From assembly GCA_910589415.1 (NCBI GenBank), contig OU342636.1:45647735-45711734 (forward strand): 64,000 bases of DNA, in the 5' to 3' direction. The translations under genes and the position numbers were made by a program. The notes beneath the pieces were generated by a model. The model worked only from the letters and a program-made list of their open reading frames with translations. It was not told the DNA's origin and did no database searches. This document shows positions 23,292-37,440 of this stretch, piece by piece. Numbering within the stretch: position 1 is the first letter of the stretch; each line of letters starts with the position of its first letter. This stretch comes from Malachius bipustulatus. Lineage: Eukaryota; Arthropoda; Insecta; Coleoptera; Melyridae.

Positions 23292-26200
23292 GATTTTTCC
23301 TGAAAATATGAAGCTCTGCAAATTTTTCAGATTTTTTTTTCTCTTCGATTTTGATGAAAATCTCTAGTCAGGCGATAGAAAGTGCGAGAAGTTCAGAACT
23401 GTAAGTGGTTTTTCTGTAGCTCTCCCCGTTTTTGAGATATGACCGTTTAAATTTGAAAATTTGCAAATTTTTTAGCTTTTCAAAATTTTTGATCTCGTTT
23501 TGTGAAAAAACTGAGGACTTTACGGTCCAACTGGATTAATTTTCCGACTCATATGGCAATCGACTGTGTTCACACAAAATTACGTCCCGTTCGGAAGACA
23601 TCGATTTTTCCTGAAAATATGAAGCTCTGCAAGTTTTTCAGAATTTTTTTTCTCTTCGATTTTGATGAAAATCCCTAGTCAGGCGATAGAAAGTGCGAGA
23701 AGTTCAGAACTGTAAGTGGTTTTTCTGTAGCTCTCCCCGTTTTTGAGATATGACCGTTTAAATTTGAAAATTTGCAAATTTTTTAGCTTTTCAAAATTTT
23801 TGATCTCGTTTTGTGAAAAAACTGAGGACTTTACTGTCCAACTGGATTAATTTTCCGACTCATATGGCAGTCGACTGTGTTCACACAAAATTACGCCCCG
23901 TTCTGAAGACATCGATTTTTCCTGAAAATATGAAGCTCTGCAAATTTTTCAGATTTTTTTTTCTCTTCGATTTTGATGAAAATCTCTAGTCAGGCGATAG
24001 AAAGTGCGAGAAGTTCAGAACTGTAAGTGGTTTTTCTGTAGCTCTCCCCGTTTTTGAGATATGACCGTTTAAATTTGAAAATTTGCAAATTTTTTAGCTT
24101 TTCAAAATTTTTGATCTCGTTTTGTGAAAAAACTGAGGACTTTACGGTCCAACTGGATTAATTTTCCTACTCATATGGCAATCGACTGTGTTCACACAAA
24201 ATTACGTCCCGTTCTGAAGACATCGATTTTTCCTGAAAATATGAAGCTCTGCAAGTTTTTCAGAATTTTTTTTCTCTTCGATTTTGATGAAAATCCCTAG
24301 TCAGGCGATAGAAAGTGCGAGAAGTTCAGAACTATAAGTGGTTTTTCTGTAGCTCTCCCCGTTTTTGAGATATGACCGTTTAAATTTGAAAATTTGCAAA
24401 TTTTTTAGCTTTTCAAAATATTTGATCTCGTTTTGTGAAAAAACTGAGGACTTTACGGTCCAACTGGATTAATTTTCCGACTCATATGGCAATCGACTGT
24501 GTTCACACAAAATTACGTCCCGTTCTGAAGACATCGATTTTTCCTGAAAATATGAAGCTCTGCAAGTTTTTCAGATTTTTTTTTCTCTTCGATTTTGATG
24601 AAATACTCTAGTCAGGCGATAGAAAGTGCGAGAAGTTCAGAACTGTATGTGGTTTTTCTGTAGCTCTCCCCGTTTTTGAGATATGACCGTTTAAATTTGA
24701 AAATTTGCAAATTTTTTAGCTTTTCAAAATTTTTGATCTCGTTTTGTGAAAAAATTGAGGACTTTACGGTCCAACTGGATTAATTTTCCGACTCATATGG
24801 CAGTCGACTGTGTTCACACAAAATTACGCCCCGTTCTGAAGACATCGATTTTTCCTGAAAATATGAAGCTCTGCAAATTTTTCAGATTTTTTTTTCTCTT
24901 CGATTTTGATGAAAATCTCTAGTCAGGCGATAGAAAGTGCGAGAAGTTCAGAACTGTAAGTGGTTTTTCTGTAGCTCTCCCCGTTTTTGAGATATGACCG
25001 TTTAAATTTGAAAATTTGCAAATTTTTTAGCTTTTCAAAATTTTTGATCTCGTTTTGTTAAAAAATTGAGGACTTTACGGTCCAACTGGATTAATTTTCC
25101 GACTCATATGGCAATCGACTGTGTTCACACAAAATTACGTCCCGTTCTGAAGACATCGATTTTTCCTGAAAATATGAAGCTCTGCAAGTTTTTCAGAATT
25201 TTTTTTCTCTTCGATTTTGATGAAAATCCCTAGTCAGGCGATAGAAAGTGCGAGAAGTTCAGAACTGTAAGTGGTTTTTCTGTAGCTCTCCCCGTTTTTG
25301 AGATATGACCGTTTAAATTTGAAAATTTGCAAATTTTTTAGCTTTTCAAAATTTTTGATCTCGTTTTGTTAAAAAACTGAGGACTTTACGGTCCAACTGG
25401 ATTAATTTTCCGACTCATATGGCAGTCGACTGTGTTCACACAAAATTACGCCCAGTTCTGAAGACATCGATTTTTCCTGAAAATATGAAGCTCTGCAAAT
25501 TTTTCAGATTTTTTTTTCTCTTCGATTTTGATGAAAATCTCTAGTCAGGCGATAGAAAGTGCGAGAAGTTCAGAACTGTAAGTGGTTTTTCTGTAGCTCT
25601 CCCCGTTTTTGAGATATGACCGTTTAAATTTGAAAATTTGCAAATTTTTTAGCTTTTCAAAATTTTTGATCTCGTTTTGTGAAAAAACTGAGGACTTTAC
25701 GGTCCAACTGGATTAATTTTCCGACTCATATGGCAATCGACTGTGTTCACACAAAATTACGTCCCGTTCGGAAGACATCGATTTTTCCTGAAAATATGAA
25801 GCTCTGCAAGTTTTTCAGAATTTTTTTTCTCTTCGATTTTGATGAAAATCCCTAGTCAGGGGATAGAAAGTGCGAGAAGTTCAGAACTGTAAGTGGTTTT
25901 TCTGTAGCTCTCCCCTTTTTTGAGATATGACCGTTTAAATTTGAAAATTTGCAAATTTTTTAGCTTTTCAAAATTTTTGATCTCGTTTTGTGAAAAAATT
26001 GAGGACTTTACGGTCCAACTGGATTAATTTTCCGACTCATATGGCAGTCGACTGTGTTCACACAAAATTACGCCCCGTTCTGAAGACATCGATTTTTCCT
26101 GAAAATATGAAGCTCTGCAAATTTTTCAGATTTTTTTTTCTCTTCGATTTTGATGAAAATCTCTAGTCAGGCGATAGAAAGTGCGAGAAGTTCAGAACTG

Positions 26201-29200
26201 TAAGTGGTTTTTCTGTAGCTCTCCCCGTTTTTGAGATATGACCGTTTAAATTTGAAAATTTGCAAATTTTTTAGCTTTTCAAAATTTTTGATCTCGTTTT
26301 GTTAAAAAATTGAGGACTTTACGGTCCAACTGGATTAATTTTCCGACTCATATGGCAATCGACTGTGTTCACACAAAATTACGTCCCGTTCTGAAGACAT
26401 CGATTTTTCCTGAAAATATGAAGCTCTGCAAGTTTTTCAGAATTTTTTTTCTCTTCGATTTTGATGAAAATCTCTAGTCAGGCGATAGAAAGTGCGAGAA
26501 GTTCAGAACTGTAAGTGGTTTTTCTGTAGCTCTCCCCGTTTTTGAGATATGACCGTTTAAATTTGAAAATTTGCAAATTTTTTAGCTTTTCAAAATTTTT
26601 GATCTCGTTTTGTTAAAAAACTGAGGACTTTACGGTCCAACTGGATTAATTTTCCGACTCATATGGCAGTCGACTGTGTTCACACAAAATTACGCCCAGT
26701 TCTGAAGACATCGATTTTTCCTGAAAATATGAAGCTCTGCAAATTTTTCAGATTTTTTTTTCTCTTCGATTTTGATGAAAATCTCTAGTCAGGCGATAGA
26801 AAGTGCGAGAAGTTCAGAACTGTAAGTGGTTTTTCTGTAGCTCTCCCCGTTTTTGAGATATGACCGTTTAAATTTGAAAATTTGCAAATTTTTTAGCTTT
26901 TCAAAATTTTTGATCTCGTTTTGTGAAAAAACTGAGGACTTTACGGTCCAACTGGATTAATTTTCCGACTCATATGGCAATCGACTGTGTTCACACAAAA
27001 TTACGTCCCGTTCGGAAGACATCGATTTTTCCTGAAAATATGAAGCTCTGCAAGTTTTTCAGAATTTTTTTTCTCTTCGATTTTGATGAAAATCCCTAGT
27101 CAGGCGATAGAAAGTGCGAGAAGTTCAGAACTGTAAGTGGTTTTTCTGTAGCTCTCCCCGTTTTTGAGATATGACCGTTTAAATTTGAAAATTTGCAAAT
27201 TTTTTAGCTTTTCAAAATTTTTGATCTCGTTTTGTGAAAAAACTGAGGACTTTACTGTCCAACTGGATTAATTTTCCGACTCATATGGCAGTCGACTGTG
27301 TTCACACAAAATTACGCCCCGTTCTGAAGACATCGATTTTTCCTGAAAATATGAAGCTCTGCAAATTTTTCAGATTTTTTTTTCTCTTCGATTTTGATGA
27401 AAATCTCTAGTCAGGCGATAGAAAGTGCGAGAAGTTCAGAACTGTAAGTGGTTTTTCTGTAGCTCTCCCCGTTTTTGAGATATGACCGTTTAAATTTGAA
27501 AATTTGCAAATTTTTTAGCTTTTCAAAATTTTTGATCTCGTTTTGTGAAAAAACTGAGGACTTTACGGTCCAACTGGATTAATTTTCCTACTCATATGGC
27601 AATCGACTGTGTTCACACAAAATTACGTCCCGTTCTGAAGACATCGATTTTTCCTGAAAATATGAAGCTCTGCAAGTTTTTCAGAATTTTTTTTCTCTTC
27701 GATTTTGATGAAAATCCCTAGTCAGGCGATAGAAAGTGCGAGAAGTTCAGAACTATAAGTGGTTTTTCTGTAGCTCTCCCCGTTTTTGAGATATGACCGT
27801 TTAAATTTGAAAATTTGCAAATTTTTTAGCTTTTCAAAATATTTGATCTCGTTTTGTGAGAAAACTGAGGACTTTACGGTCCAACTGGATTAATTTTCCG
27901 ACTCATATGGCAATCGACTGTGTTCACACAAAATTACGTCCCGTTCTGAAGACATCGATTTTTCCTGAAAATATGAAGCTCTGCAAGTTTTTCAGAATTT
28001 TTTTTCTCTTCGATTTTGATGAAATACTCTAGTCAGGCGATAGAAAGTGCGAGAAGTTCAGAACTGTATGTGGTTTTTCTGTAGCTCTCCCCGTTTTTGA
28101 GATATGACCGTTTAAATTTGAAAATTTGCAAATTTTTTAGCTTTTCAAAATTTTTGATCTCGTTTTGTGAAAAAATTGAGGACTTTACGGTCCAACTGGA
28201 TTAATTTTCCGACTCATATGGCAGTTGACTGTGTTCACACAAAATTACGCCCCGTTCTGAAGACATCGATTTTTCCTGAAAATATGAAGCTCTGCAAATT
28301 TTTCAGATTTTTTTTTCTCTTCGATTTTGATGAAAATCTCTAGTCAGGCGATAGAAAGTGCGAGAAGTTCAGAACTGTAAGTGGTTTTTCTGTAGCTCTC
28401 CCCGTTTTTGAGATATGACCGTTTAAATTTGAAAATTTGCAAATTTTTTAGCTTTTCAAAATTTTTGATCTCGTTTTGTTAAAAAATTGAGGACTTTACG
28501 GTCCAACTGGATTAATTTTCCGACTCATATGGCAATCGACTGTGTTCACACAAAATTACGTCCCGTTCTGAAGACATCGATTTTTCCTGAAAATATGAAG
28601 CTCTGCAAGTTTTTCAGAATTTTTTTTCTCTTCGATTTTGATGAAAATCCCTAGTCAGGCGATAGAAAGTGCGAGAAGTTCAGAACTGTAAGTGGTTTTT
28701 CTGTAGCTCTCCCCGTTTTTGAGATATGACCGTTTAAATTTGAAAATTTGCAAATTTTTTAGCTTTTCAAAATTTTTGATCTCGTTTTGTTAAAAAACTG
28801 AGGACTTTACGGTCCAACTGGATTAATTTTCCGACTCATATGGCAGTCGACTGTGTTCACACAAAATTACGCCCAGTTCTGAAGACATCGATTTTTCCTG
28901 AAAATATGAAGCTCTGCAAATTTTTCAGATTTTTTTTTCTCTTCGATTTTGATGAAAATCTCTAGTCAGGCGATAGAAAGTGCGAGAAGTTCAGAACTGT
29001 AAGTGGTTTTTCTGTAGCTCTCCCCGTTTTTGAGATATGACCGTTTAAATTTGAAAATTTGCAAATTTTTTAGCTTTTCAAAATTTTTGATCTCGTTTTG
29101 TGAAAAAACTGAGGACTTTACGGTCCAACTGGATTAATTTTCCGACTCATATGGCAATCGACTGTGTTCACACAAAATTACGTCCCGTTCGGAAGACATC

Positions 29201-32200
29201 GATTTTTCCTGAAAATATGAAGCTCTGCAAGTTTTTCAGAATTTTTTTTCTCTTCGATTTTGATGAAAATCCCTAGTCAGGCGATAGAAAGTGCGAGAAG
29301 TTCAGAACTGTAAGTGGTTTTTCTGTAGCTCTCCCCGTTTTTGAGATATGACCGTTTAAATTTGAAAATTTGCAAATTTTTTAGCTTTTCAAAATTTTTG
29401 ATCTCGTTTTGTGAAAAAACTGAGGACTTTACTGTCCAACTGGATTAATTTTCCGACTCATATGGCAGTCGACTGTGTTCACACAAAATTACGCCCCGTT
29501 CTGAAGACATCGATTTTTCCTGAAAATATGAAGCTCTGCAAATTTTTCAGATTTTTTTTTCTCTTCGATTTTGATGAAAATCTCTAGTCAGGCGATAGAA
29601 AGTGCGAGAAGTTCAGAACTGTAAGTGGTTTTTCTGTAGCTCTCCCCGTTTTTGAGATATGACCGTTTAAATTTGAAAATTTGCAAATTTTTTAGCTTTT
29701 CAAAATTTTTGATCTCGTTTTGTTAAAAAATTGAGGACTTTACGGTTCAACTGGATTAATTTTCCGACTCATATGGCAATCGACTGTGTTCACACAAAAT
29801 TACGTCCCGTTCTGAAGACATCGATTTTTCCTGAAAATATGAAGCTCTGCAAGTTTTTCAGAATTTTTTTTCTCTTCGATTTTGATGAAAATCCCTAGTC
29901 AGGCGATAGAAAGTGCGAGAAGTTCAGAACTGTAAGTGGTTTTTCTGTAGCTCTCCCCGTTTTTGAGATATGACCGTTTAAATTTGAAAATTTGCAAATT
30001 TTTTAGCTTTTCAAAATTTTTGATCTCGTTTTGTTAAAAAATTGAGGACTTTACGGTCCAACTGGATTAATTTTCCGACTCATATGGCAGTCGACTGTGT
30101 TCACACAAAATTACGCCCCGTTCTGAAGACATCGATTTTTCCTGTAAATATGAAGCTCTGCAAGTTTTTCAGAATTTTTTTTCTCTTCGATTTTGATGAA
30201 AATCCCTAGTCAGGCGATAGAAAGTGCGAGAAGTTCAGAACTGTAAGTGGTTTTTCTGTAGCTCTCCCCGTTTTGAAGATATGACCGTTTAAATTTGAAA
30301 ATTTGCAATTTTTTTAGCTTTTCAAAATTTTTGATCTCGTTTTGTGAAAAAATTGAGGACTTTACGGTCCAACTGGATTAATTTTCCGACTCATATGTCA
30401 GTCGACTGTGTTCACACAAAATTACGCCCCGTTCTGAAGACATCGATTTTTCCTGAAAATATGAAGCTCTGCAAATTTTTCAGATTTTTTTTTCTCTTCG
30501 ATTTTGATGAAAATCTATAGTCAGGCGATAGAAAGTGCGAGAAGTTCAGAACTGTAAGTGGTTTTTCTGTAGCTCTCCCCGTTTTTGAGATATGACCGTT
30601 TAAATTTGAAAATTTGAAAATTTTTTAGCTTTTCAAAATTTTTGATCTCGTTTTGTGAAAAAACTGAGGACTTTACGGTCCAACTGGATTAATTTTCCGA
30701 CTCATATGGCAATCGACTGTGTTCACACAAAATTACGTCCCGTTCTGAAGACATCGATTTTTCCTGTTAATATGAAGTTCTGCAAGTTTTTCAGAATTTT
30801 TTTTCTCTTCGATTTTGATGAAAATCCCTAGTCAGGCGATAGAAAGTGCGAGAAGTTCAGAACTGTAAGTGGTTTTTCTGTAGCTCTCCCCGTTTTTGAG
30901 ATATGACCGTTTAAATTTGAAAATTTGCAATTTTTTTAGCTTTTCAAAATTTTTGATCTCGTTTTGTGAAAAAATTGAGGACTTTACGGTCCAACTGGAT
31001 TAATTTTCCGACTCATATGTCAGTCGACTGTGTTCACACAAAATTACGCCCCGTTCTGAAGACATCGATTTTTCCTGAAAATATGAAGCTCTGCAAATTT
31101 TTCAGATTTTTTTTTCTCTTCGATTTTGATGAAAATCTCTAGTCAGGCGATAGAAAGTGCGAGAAGTTCAGAACTGTAAGTGGTTTTTCTGTAGCTCTCC
31201 CCGTTTTTGAGATATGACCGTTTAAATTTGAAAATTTGCAAATTTTTTAGCTTTTCAAAATTTTTGATCTCGTTTTGTGAAAAAACTGAGGACTTTACGG
31301 TCCAACTGGATTAATTTTCCTACTCATATGGCAATCGACTGTGTTCACACAAAATTACGTCCCGTTCTGAAGACATCGATTTTTCCTGAAAATATGAAGC
31401 TCTGCAAGTTTTTCAGAATTTTTTTTCTCTTCGATTTTGATGAAAATCCCTAGTCAGGCGATAGAAAGTGCGAGAAGTTCAGAACTGTAAGTGGTTTTTC
31501 TGTAGCTCTCCCCGTTTTTGAGATATGACCGTTTAAATTTGAAAATTTGCAAATTTTTTAGCTTTTCAAAATATTTGATCTCGTTTTGTGAAAAAACTGA
31601 GGACTTTACGGTCCAACTGGATTAATTTTCCGACTCATATGGCAATCGACTGTGTTCACACAAAATTACGTCCCGTTCTGAAGACATCGATTTTTCCTGA
31701 AAATATGAAGCTCTGCAAGTTTTTCAGAATTTTTTTTCTCTTCGATTTTGATGAAAATCCCTAGTCAGGCGATAGAAAGTGCGAGAAGTTCAGAACTGTA
31801 AGTGGTTTTTCTGTAGCTCTCCCCGTTTTTGAGATATGACCGTTTAAATTTGAAAATTTGCAAATTTCTTAGCTTTTTAAAATTTTTGATCTCGTTTTGT
31901 GAAAAAATTGAGGACTTTACGGTCCAACTGGATTAATTTTCCGACTCATATGGCAGTCGACTGTGTTCACACAAAATTACGCCCCGTTCTGAAGACATCG
32001 ATTTTTCCTGAAAATATGAAGCTCTGCAAATTTTTCAGATTTTTTTTTCTCTTCGATTTTGATGAAATACTCTAGTCAGGCGATAGAAAGTGCGAGAAGT
32101 TCAGAACTGTAAGTGGTTTTTCTGTAGCTCTCCCCGTTTTTGAGATATGACCGTTTAAATTTGAAAATTTGCAAATTTTTTAGCTTTTCAAAATTTTTGA

Positions 32201-35200
32201 TCTCGTTTTGTGAAAAAACTGAGGACTTTACGGTCCAACTGGATTAATTTTCCGACTCATATGGCAATCGACTGTGTTCACACAAAATTACGTCCCGTTC
32301 TGAAGACATCGATTTTTCCTGAAAATATGAAGCTCTGCAAGTTTTTCAGAATTTTTTTTCTCTTCGATTTTGATGAAAATCCCTAGTCAGGCGATAGAAA
32401 GTGCGAGAAGTTCAGAACTGTAAGTGGTTTTTCTGTAGCTCTCCCCGTTTTTGAGATATGACCGTTTAAATTTGAAAATTTGCAAATTTTTTAGCTTTTC
32501 AAAATTTTTGATCTCGTTTTGTGAAAAAACTGAGGACTTTACGGTCCAACTGGATTAATTTTCCGACTCATATGGCAATCGACTGTGTTCACACAAAATT
32601 ACGTCCCGTTCTGAAGACATCGATTTTTCCTGTAAATATGAAGCTCTGCAAGTTTTTCAGAATTTTTTTTCTCTTCGATTTTGATGAAAATCCCTAGTCA
32701 GGCGATAGAAAGTGCGAGAAGTTCAGAACTGTAAGTGGTTTTTCTGTAGCTCTCCCCGTTTTGGAGATATGACCGTTTAAATTTGAAAATTTGCAAATTT
32801 TTTAGCTTTTCAAAATTTTTGATCTCGTTTTGTGAAAAAAGTGAGGACTTTACGGTCCAACTGGATTAATTTTCCGACTCATATGGCAATCGACTGTGTT
32901 CACACAAAATTACGTCCCGTTCTGAAGACATCGATTTTTCCTGAAAATATGAAGCTCTGCAAGTTTTTCAGAATTTTTTTTCTCTTCGATTTTGATGAAA
33001 ATCCCTAGTCAGGCGATAGAAAGTGCGAGAAGTTCAGAACTGTAAGTGGTTTTTCTGTAGCTCTCCCCGTTTTTGAGATATGACCGTTTAAATTTGAAAA
33101 TTTGCAAATTTTTTAGCTTTTCAAAATTTTTGATCTCGTTTTGTGAAAAAACTGAGGACTTTACGGTCCAACTGGATTAATTTTCCGACTCATATGGCAA
33201 TCGACTGTGTTCAAACAAAATTACGTCCCGTTCTGAAGACATCGATTTTTCCTGAAAATATGAAGCTCTGCAAGTTTTTCAGAATTTTTTTTCTCTTCGA
33301 TTTTGATGAAAATCCCTAGTCAGGCGATAGAAAGTGCGAGAAGTTCAGAACTGTAAATGGTTTTTCTGTAGCTCTCCCCGTTTTTGAGATATGACCGTTT
33401 AAATTTGAAAATTTGCAAATTTTTTAGCTTTTCAAAATTTTTGATCTCGTTTTGTGAAAAAACTGAGGACTTTACGGTCCAACTGGATTAATTTTCCGAC
33501 TCATATGGCAATCGACTGTGTTCACACAAAATTACGTCCCGTTCTGAAGACATCGATTTTTCCTGAAAATATGAAGCTCTGCAAGTTTTTCAGAATTTTT
33601 TTTCTCTTCGATTTTGATGAAAATCCCTAGTCAGGCGATAGAAAGTGCGAGAAGTTCAGAACTGTAAGTGGTTTTTCTGTAGCTCTCCCCGTTTTTGAGA
33701 TATGACCGTTTAAATTTGAAAATTTGCAAATTTTTTAGCTTTTCAAAATTTTTGATCTCGTTTTGTGAAAAAATTGAGGACTTTATGGTCCAACTGGATT
33801 AACTTTCCGACTCATATGGCAGTCGACTGTGTTCACACAAAATTACGCCCCGTTCTGAAGACATCGATTTTTCCTGAAAATATGAAGCTCTGCAAATTTT
33901 TCAGATTTTTTTTTCTCTTCGATTTTGATGAAAATCTCTAGTCAGGCGATAGAAAGTGCGAGAAGTTCAGAACTGTAAGTGGTTTTTCTGTAGCTCTCCC
34001 CGTTTTTGAGATATGACCGTTTAAATTTGAAAATTTGCAAATTTTTTAGCTTTTCAAAATTTTTGATCTCGTTTTGTGAAAAAACTGAGGACTTTACGGT
34101 CCAACTGGATTAATTTTCCGACTCATATGGCAATCGACTGTGTTCACACAAAATTACGTCCCGTTCTGAAGACATCGATTTTTCCTGTTAATATGAAGCT
34201 CTGCAAGTTTTTCAGAATTTTTTTTCTCTTCGATTTTGATGAAAATCCCTAGTCAGGCGATAGAAAGTGCGAGAAGTTCAGAACTGTAAGTGGTTTTTCT
34301 GTAGCTCTCCCCGTTTTTGAGATATGACCGTTTAAATTTGAAAATTTGCAATTTTTTTAGCTTTTCAAAATTTTTGATCTCGTTTTGTGAAAAAATTGAG
34401 GACTTTACGGTCCAACTGGATTAATTTTCCGACTCATATGTCAGTCGACTGTGTTCACACAAAATTACGCCCCGTTCTGAAGACATCGATTTTTCCTGAA
34501 AATATGAAGCTCTGCAAATTTTTCAGATTTTTCTTTCTCTTCGATTTTGATGAAAATCTCTAGTCAGGCGATAGAAAGTGCGAGAAGTTCAGAACTGTAA
34601 GTGGTTTTTCTGTAGCTCTCCCCGTTTTTGAGATATGACCGTTTAAATTTGAAAATTTGCAAATTTTTTAGCTTTTCAAAATTTTTGATCTCGTTTTGTG
34701 AAAAAACTGAGGACTTTACGGTCCAACTGGATTAATTTTCCTACTCATATGGCAATCGACTGTGTTCACACAAAATTACGTCTTGTTCTGAAGACATCGA
34801 TTTTTCCTGAAAATATGAAGCTCTGCAAGTTTTTCAGAATTTTTTTTCTCTTCGATTTTGATGAAAATCCCTAGTCAGGCGATAGAAAGTGCGAGAAGTT
34901 CAGAACTGTAAGTGGTTTTTCTGTAGCTCTCCCCGTTTTTGAGATATGACCGTTTAAATTTGAAAATTTGCAAATTTCTTAGCTTTTTAAAATTTTTGAT
35001 CTCGTTTTGTGAAAAAATTGAGGACTTTACGGTCCAACTGGATTAATTTTCCGACTCATATGGCAGTCGACTGTGTTCACACAAAATTACGCCCCGTTCT
35101 GAAGACATCGATTTTTCCTGAAAATATGAAGCTCTGCAAGTTTTTCAGAATTTTTTTTCTCTTCGATTTTGATGAAAATCCCTAGTCAGGCGATAGAAAG

Positions 35201-37414
35201 TGCGAGAAGTTCAGAACTGTAAGTGGTTTTTCTGTAGCTCTCCCCGTTTTGAAGATATGACCGTTTAAATTTGAAAATTTGCAAATTTTTTAGCTTTTCA
35301 AAATTTTTGATCTCGTTTTGTGAAAAAATTGAGGACTTTATGGTCCAACTGGATTAACTTTCCGACTCATATGGCAGTCGACTGTGTTCACACAAAATTA
35401 CGCCCCGTTCTGAAGACATCGATTTTTCCTGAAAATATGAAGCTCTGCAAATTTTTCAGATTTTTTTTTCTCTTCGATTTTGATGAAAATCTCTAGTCAG
35501 GCGATAGAAAGTGCGAGAAGTTCAGAACTGTAAGTGGTTTTTCTGTAGCTCTCCCCGTTTTTGAGATATGACCGTTTAAATTTGAAAATTTGCAAATTTT
35601 TTAGCTTTTCAAAATTTTTGATCTCGTTTTGTGAAAAAACTGAGGACTTTACGGTCCAACTGGATTAATTTTCCGACTCATATGGCAATCGACTGTGTTC
35701 ACACAAAATTACGTCCCGTTCTGAAGACATCGATTTTTCCTGATAATATGAAGCTCTGCAAGTTTTTCAGAATTTTTTTTCTCTTCGATTTTGATGAAAA
35801 TCCCTAGTCAGGCGATAGAAAGTGCGAGAAGTTCAGAACTGTAAGTGGTTTTTCTGTAGCTCTCCCCGTTTTTGAGATATGACCGTTTAAATTTGAAAAT
35901 TTGCAATTTTTTTAGCTTTTCAAAATTTTTGATCTCGTTTTGTGAAAAAATTGAGGACTTTACGGTCCAACTGGATTAATTTTCCGACTCATATGTCAGT
36001 CGACTGTGTTCACACAAAATTACGCCCCGTTCTGAAGACATCGATTTTTCCTGAAAATATGAAGCTCTGCAAATTTTTCAGATTTTTTTTTCTCTTCGAT
36101 TTTGATGAAAATCTCTAGTCAGGCGATAGAAAGTGCGAGAAGTTCAGAACTGTAAGTGGTTTTTCTGTAGCTCTCCCCGTTTTTGAGATATGACCGTTTA
36201 AATTTGAAAATTTGCAAATTTTTTAGCTTTTCAAAATTTTTGATCTCGTTTTGTGAAAAAACTGAGGACTTTACGGTCCAACTGGATTAATTTTCCTACT
36301 CATATGGCAATCGACTGTGTTCACACAAAATTACGTCCCGTTCTGAAGACATCGATTTTTCCTGAAAATATGAAGCTCTGCAAGTTTTTCAGAATTTTTT
36401 TTCTCTTCGATTTTGATGAAAATCCCTAGTCAGGCGATAGAAAGTGCGAGAAGTTCAGAACTGTAAGTGGTTTTTCTGTAGCTCTCCCCGTTTTTGAGAT
36501 ATGACCGTTTAAATTTGAAAATTTGCAAATTTTTTAGCTTTTCAAAATATTTGATCTCGTTTTGTGAAAAAACTGAGGACTTTACGGTCCAACTGGATTA
36601 ATTTTCCGACTCATATGGCAATCGACTGTGTTCACACAAAATTACGTCCCGTTCTGAAGACATCGATTTTTCCTGAAAATATGAAGCTCTGCAAGTTTTT
36701 CAGAATTTTTTTTCTCTTCGATTTTGATGAAAATCCCTAGTCAGGCGATAGAAAGTGCGAGAAGTTCAGAACTGTAAGTGGTTTTTCTGTAGCTCTCCCC
36801 GTTTTTGAGATATGACCGTTTAAATTTGAAAATTTGCAAATTTTTTAGCTTTTCAAAATTTTAGATCTCGTTTTGTGAAAAAATTGAGGACTTTACGGTC
36901 CAACTGGATTAATTTTCCGACTCATATGGCAGTCGACTGTGTTCACACAAAATTACGCCCCGTTCTGAAGACATCGATTTTTCCTGAAAATATGAAGCTC
37001 TGCAAATTTTTCAGATTTTTTTTTTCTCTTCGATTTTGATGAAAATCTCTAGTCAGGCGATAGAAAGTACGAGAAGTTCAGAACTGTAAGTGGTTTTTCT
37101 GTAGCTCTCCCCGTTTTTGAGATATGACCGTTTAAATTTGAAAATTTGCAAATTTTTTAGCTTTTCAAAATTTTTGATCTCGTTTTGTGAAAAAACTGAG
37201 GACTTTACGGTCCAACTGGATTAATTTTCCGACTCATATGGCAATCGACTGTGTTCACACAAAATTACGTCCCGTTCTGAAGACATCGATTTTTCCTGAA
37301 AATATGAAGCTCTGCAGTTTTTCAGAATTTTTTTTCTCTTCGATTTTGATGAAAATCCCTAGTCAGGCGATAGAAAGTGCGAGAAGTTCAGAACTGTAAG
37401 TGGTTTTTCTGTAG

Positions 37415-37440
37415 CTCTCCCCGTTTAAATTTGAAAATTT
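37415..37440. repeat. Monomer with 17-bp deletion
   Basis: Reads CTCTCCCCGTTTAAATTTG where other monomers have CCGTTTTTGAGATATGACCG before TTTAAATTTG. The two copies of CCGTTT flanking the lost piece suggest a microhomology deletion. It shifts spacing between flanking private variants (AAAAAAGTGAGG at 32841 and 37800) from 4976 to 4959 bp. Confidence 0.85.

Larger units (their letters stand above)
17271..30000. repeat. Eleven-monomer higher-order repeat of 3421 bp
   Basis: GTTCGGAAG occurs at about 20171, 23592 and 27013, each exactly 3421 bp apart, and also at 25769 and 29190, again 3421 apart and 2177 bp (seven monomers) after the preceding copies. CCTACTCATATG at 24168/27589 and GAAATACTCTAG at 24600/28021 give the same 3421. 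The LINE site fits too: 23287 minus 17271 is 6016, and removing the 2595-bp insertion leaves 3421. The unit is therefore a 7-mer plus a 4-mer, repeated at least three times. The right edge is approximate. Confidence 0.88.

Noticed and set aside
425..37399. Recurrent 65-85-residue open frames on both strands of the satellite (plus strand at 425, 1046, 2289 and so on; minus strand at 3299, 4853 and so on)
   Set aside because: The plus-strand frames start at GTG and the minus-strand frames I checked start at TTG, not ATG. They recur only because the monomer recurs, appear or vanish with single T-run or base changes, and the ~310/311-bp period does not keep a reading frame across monomers.
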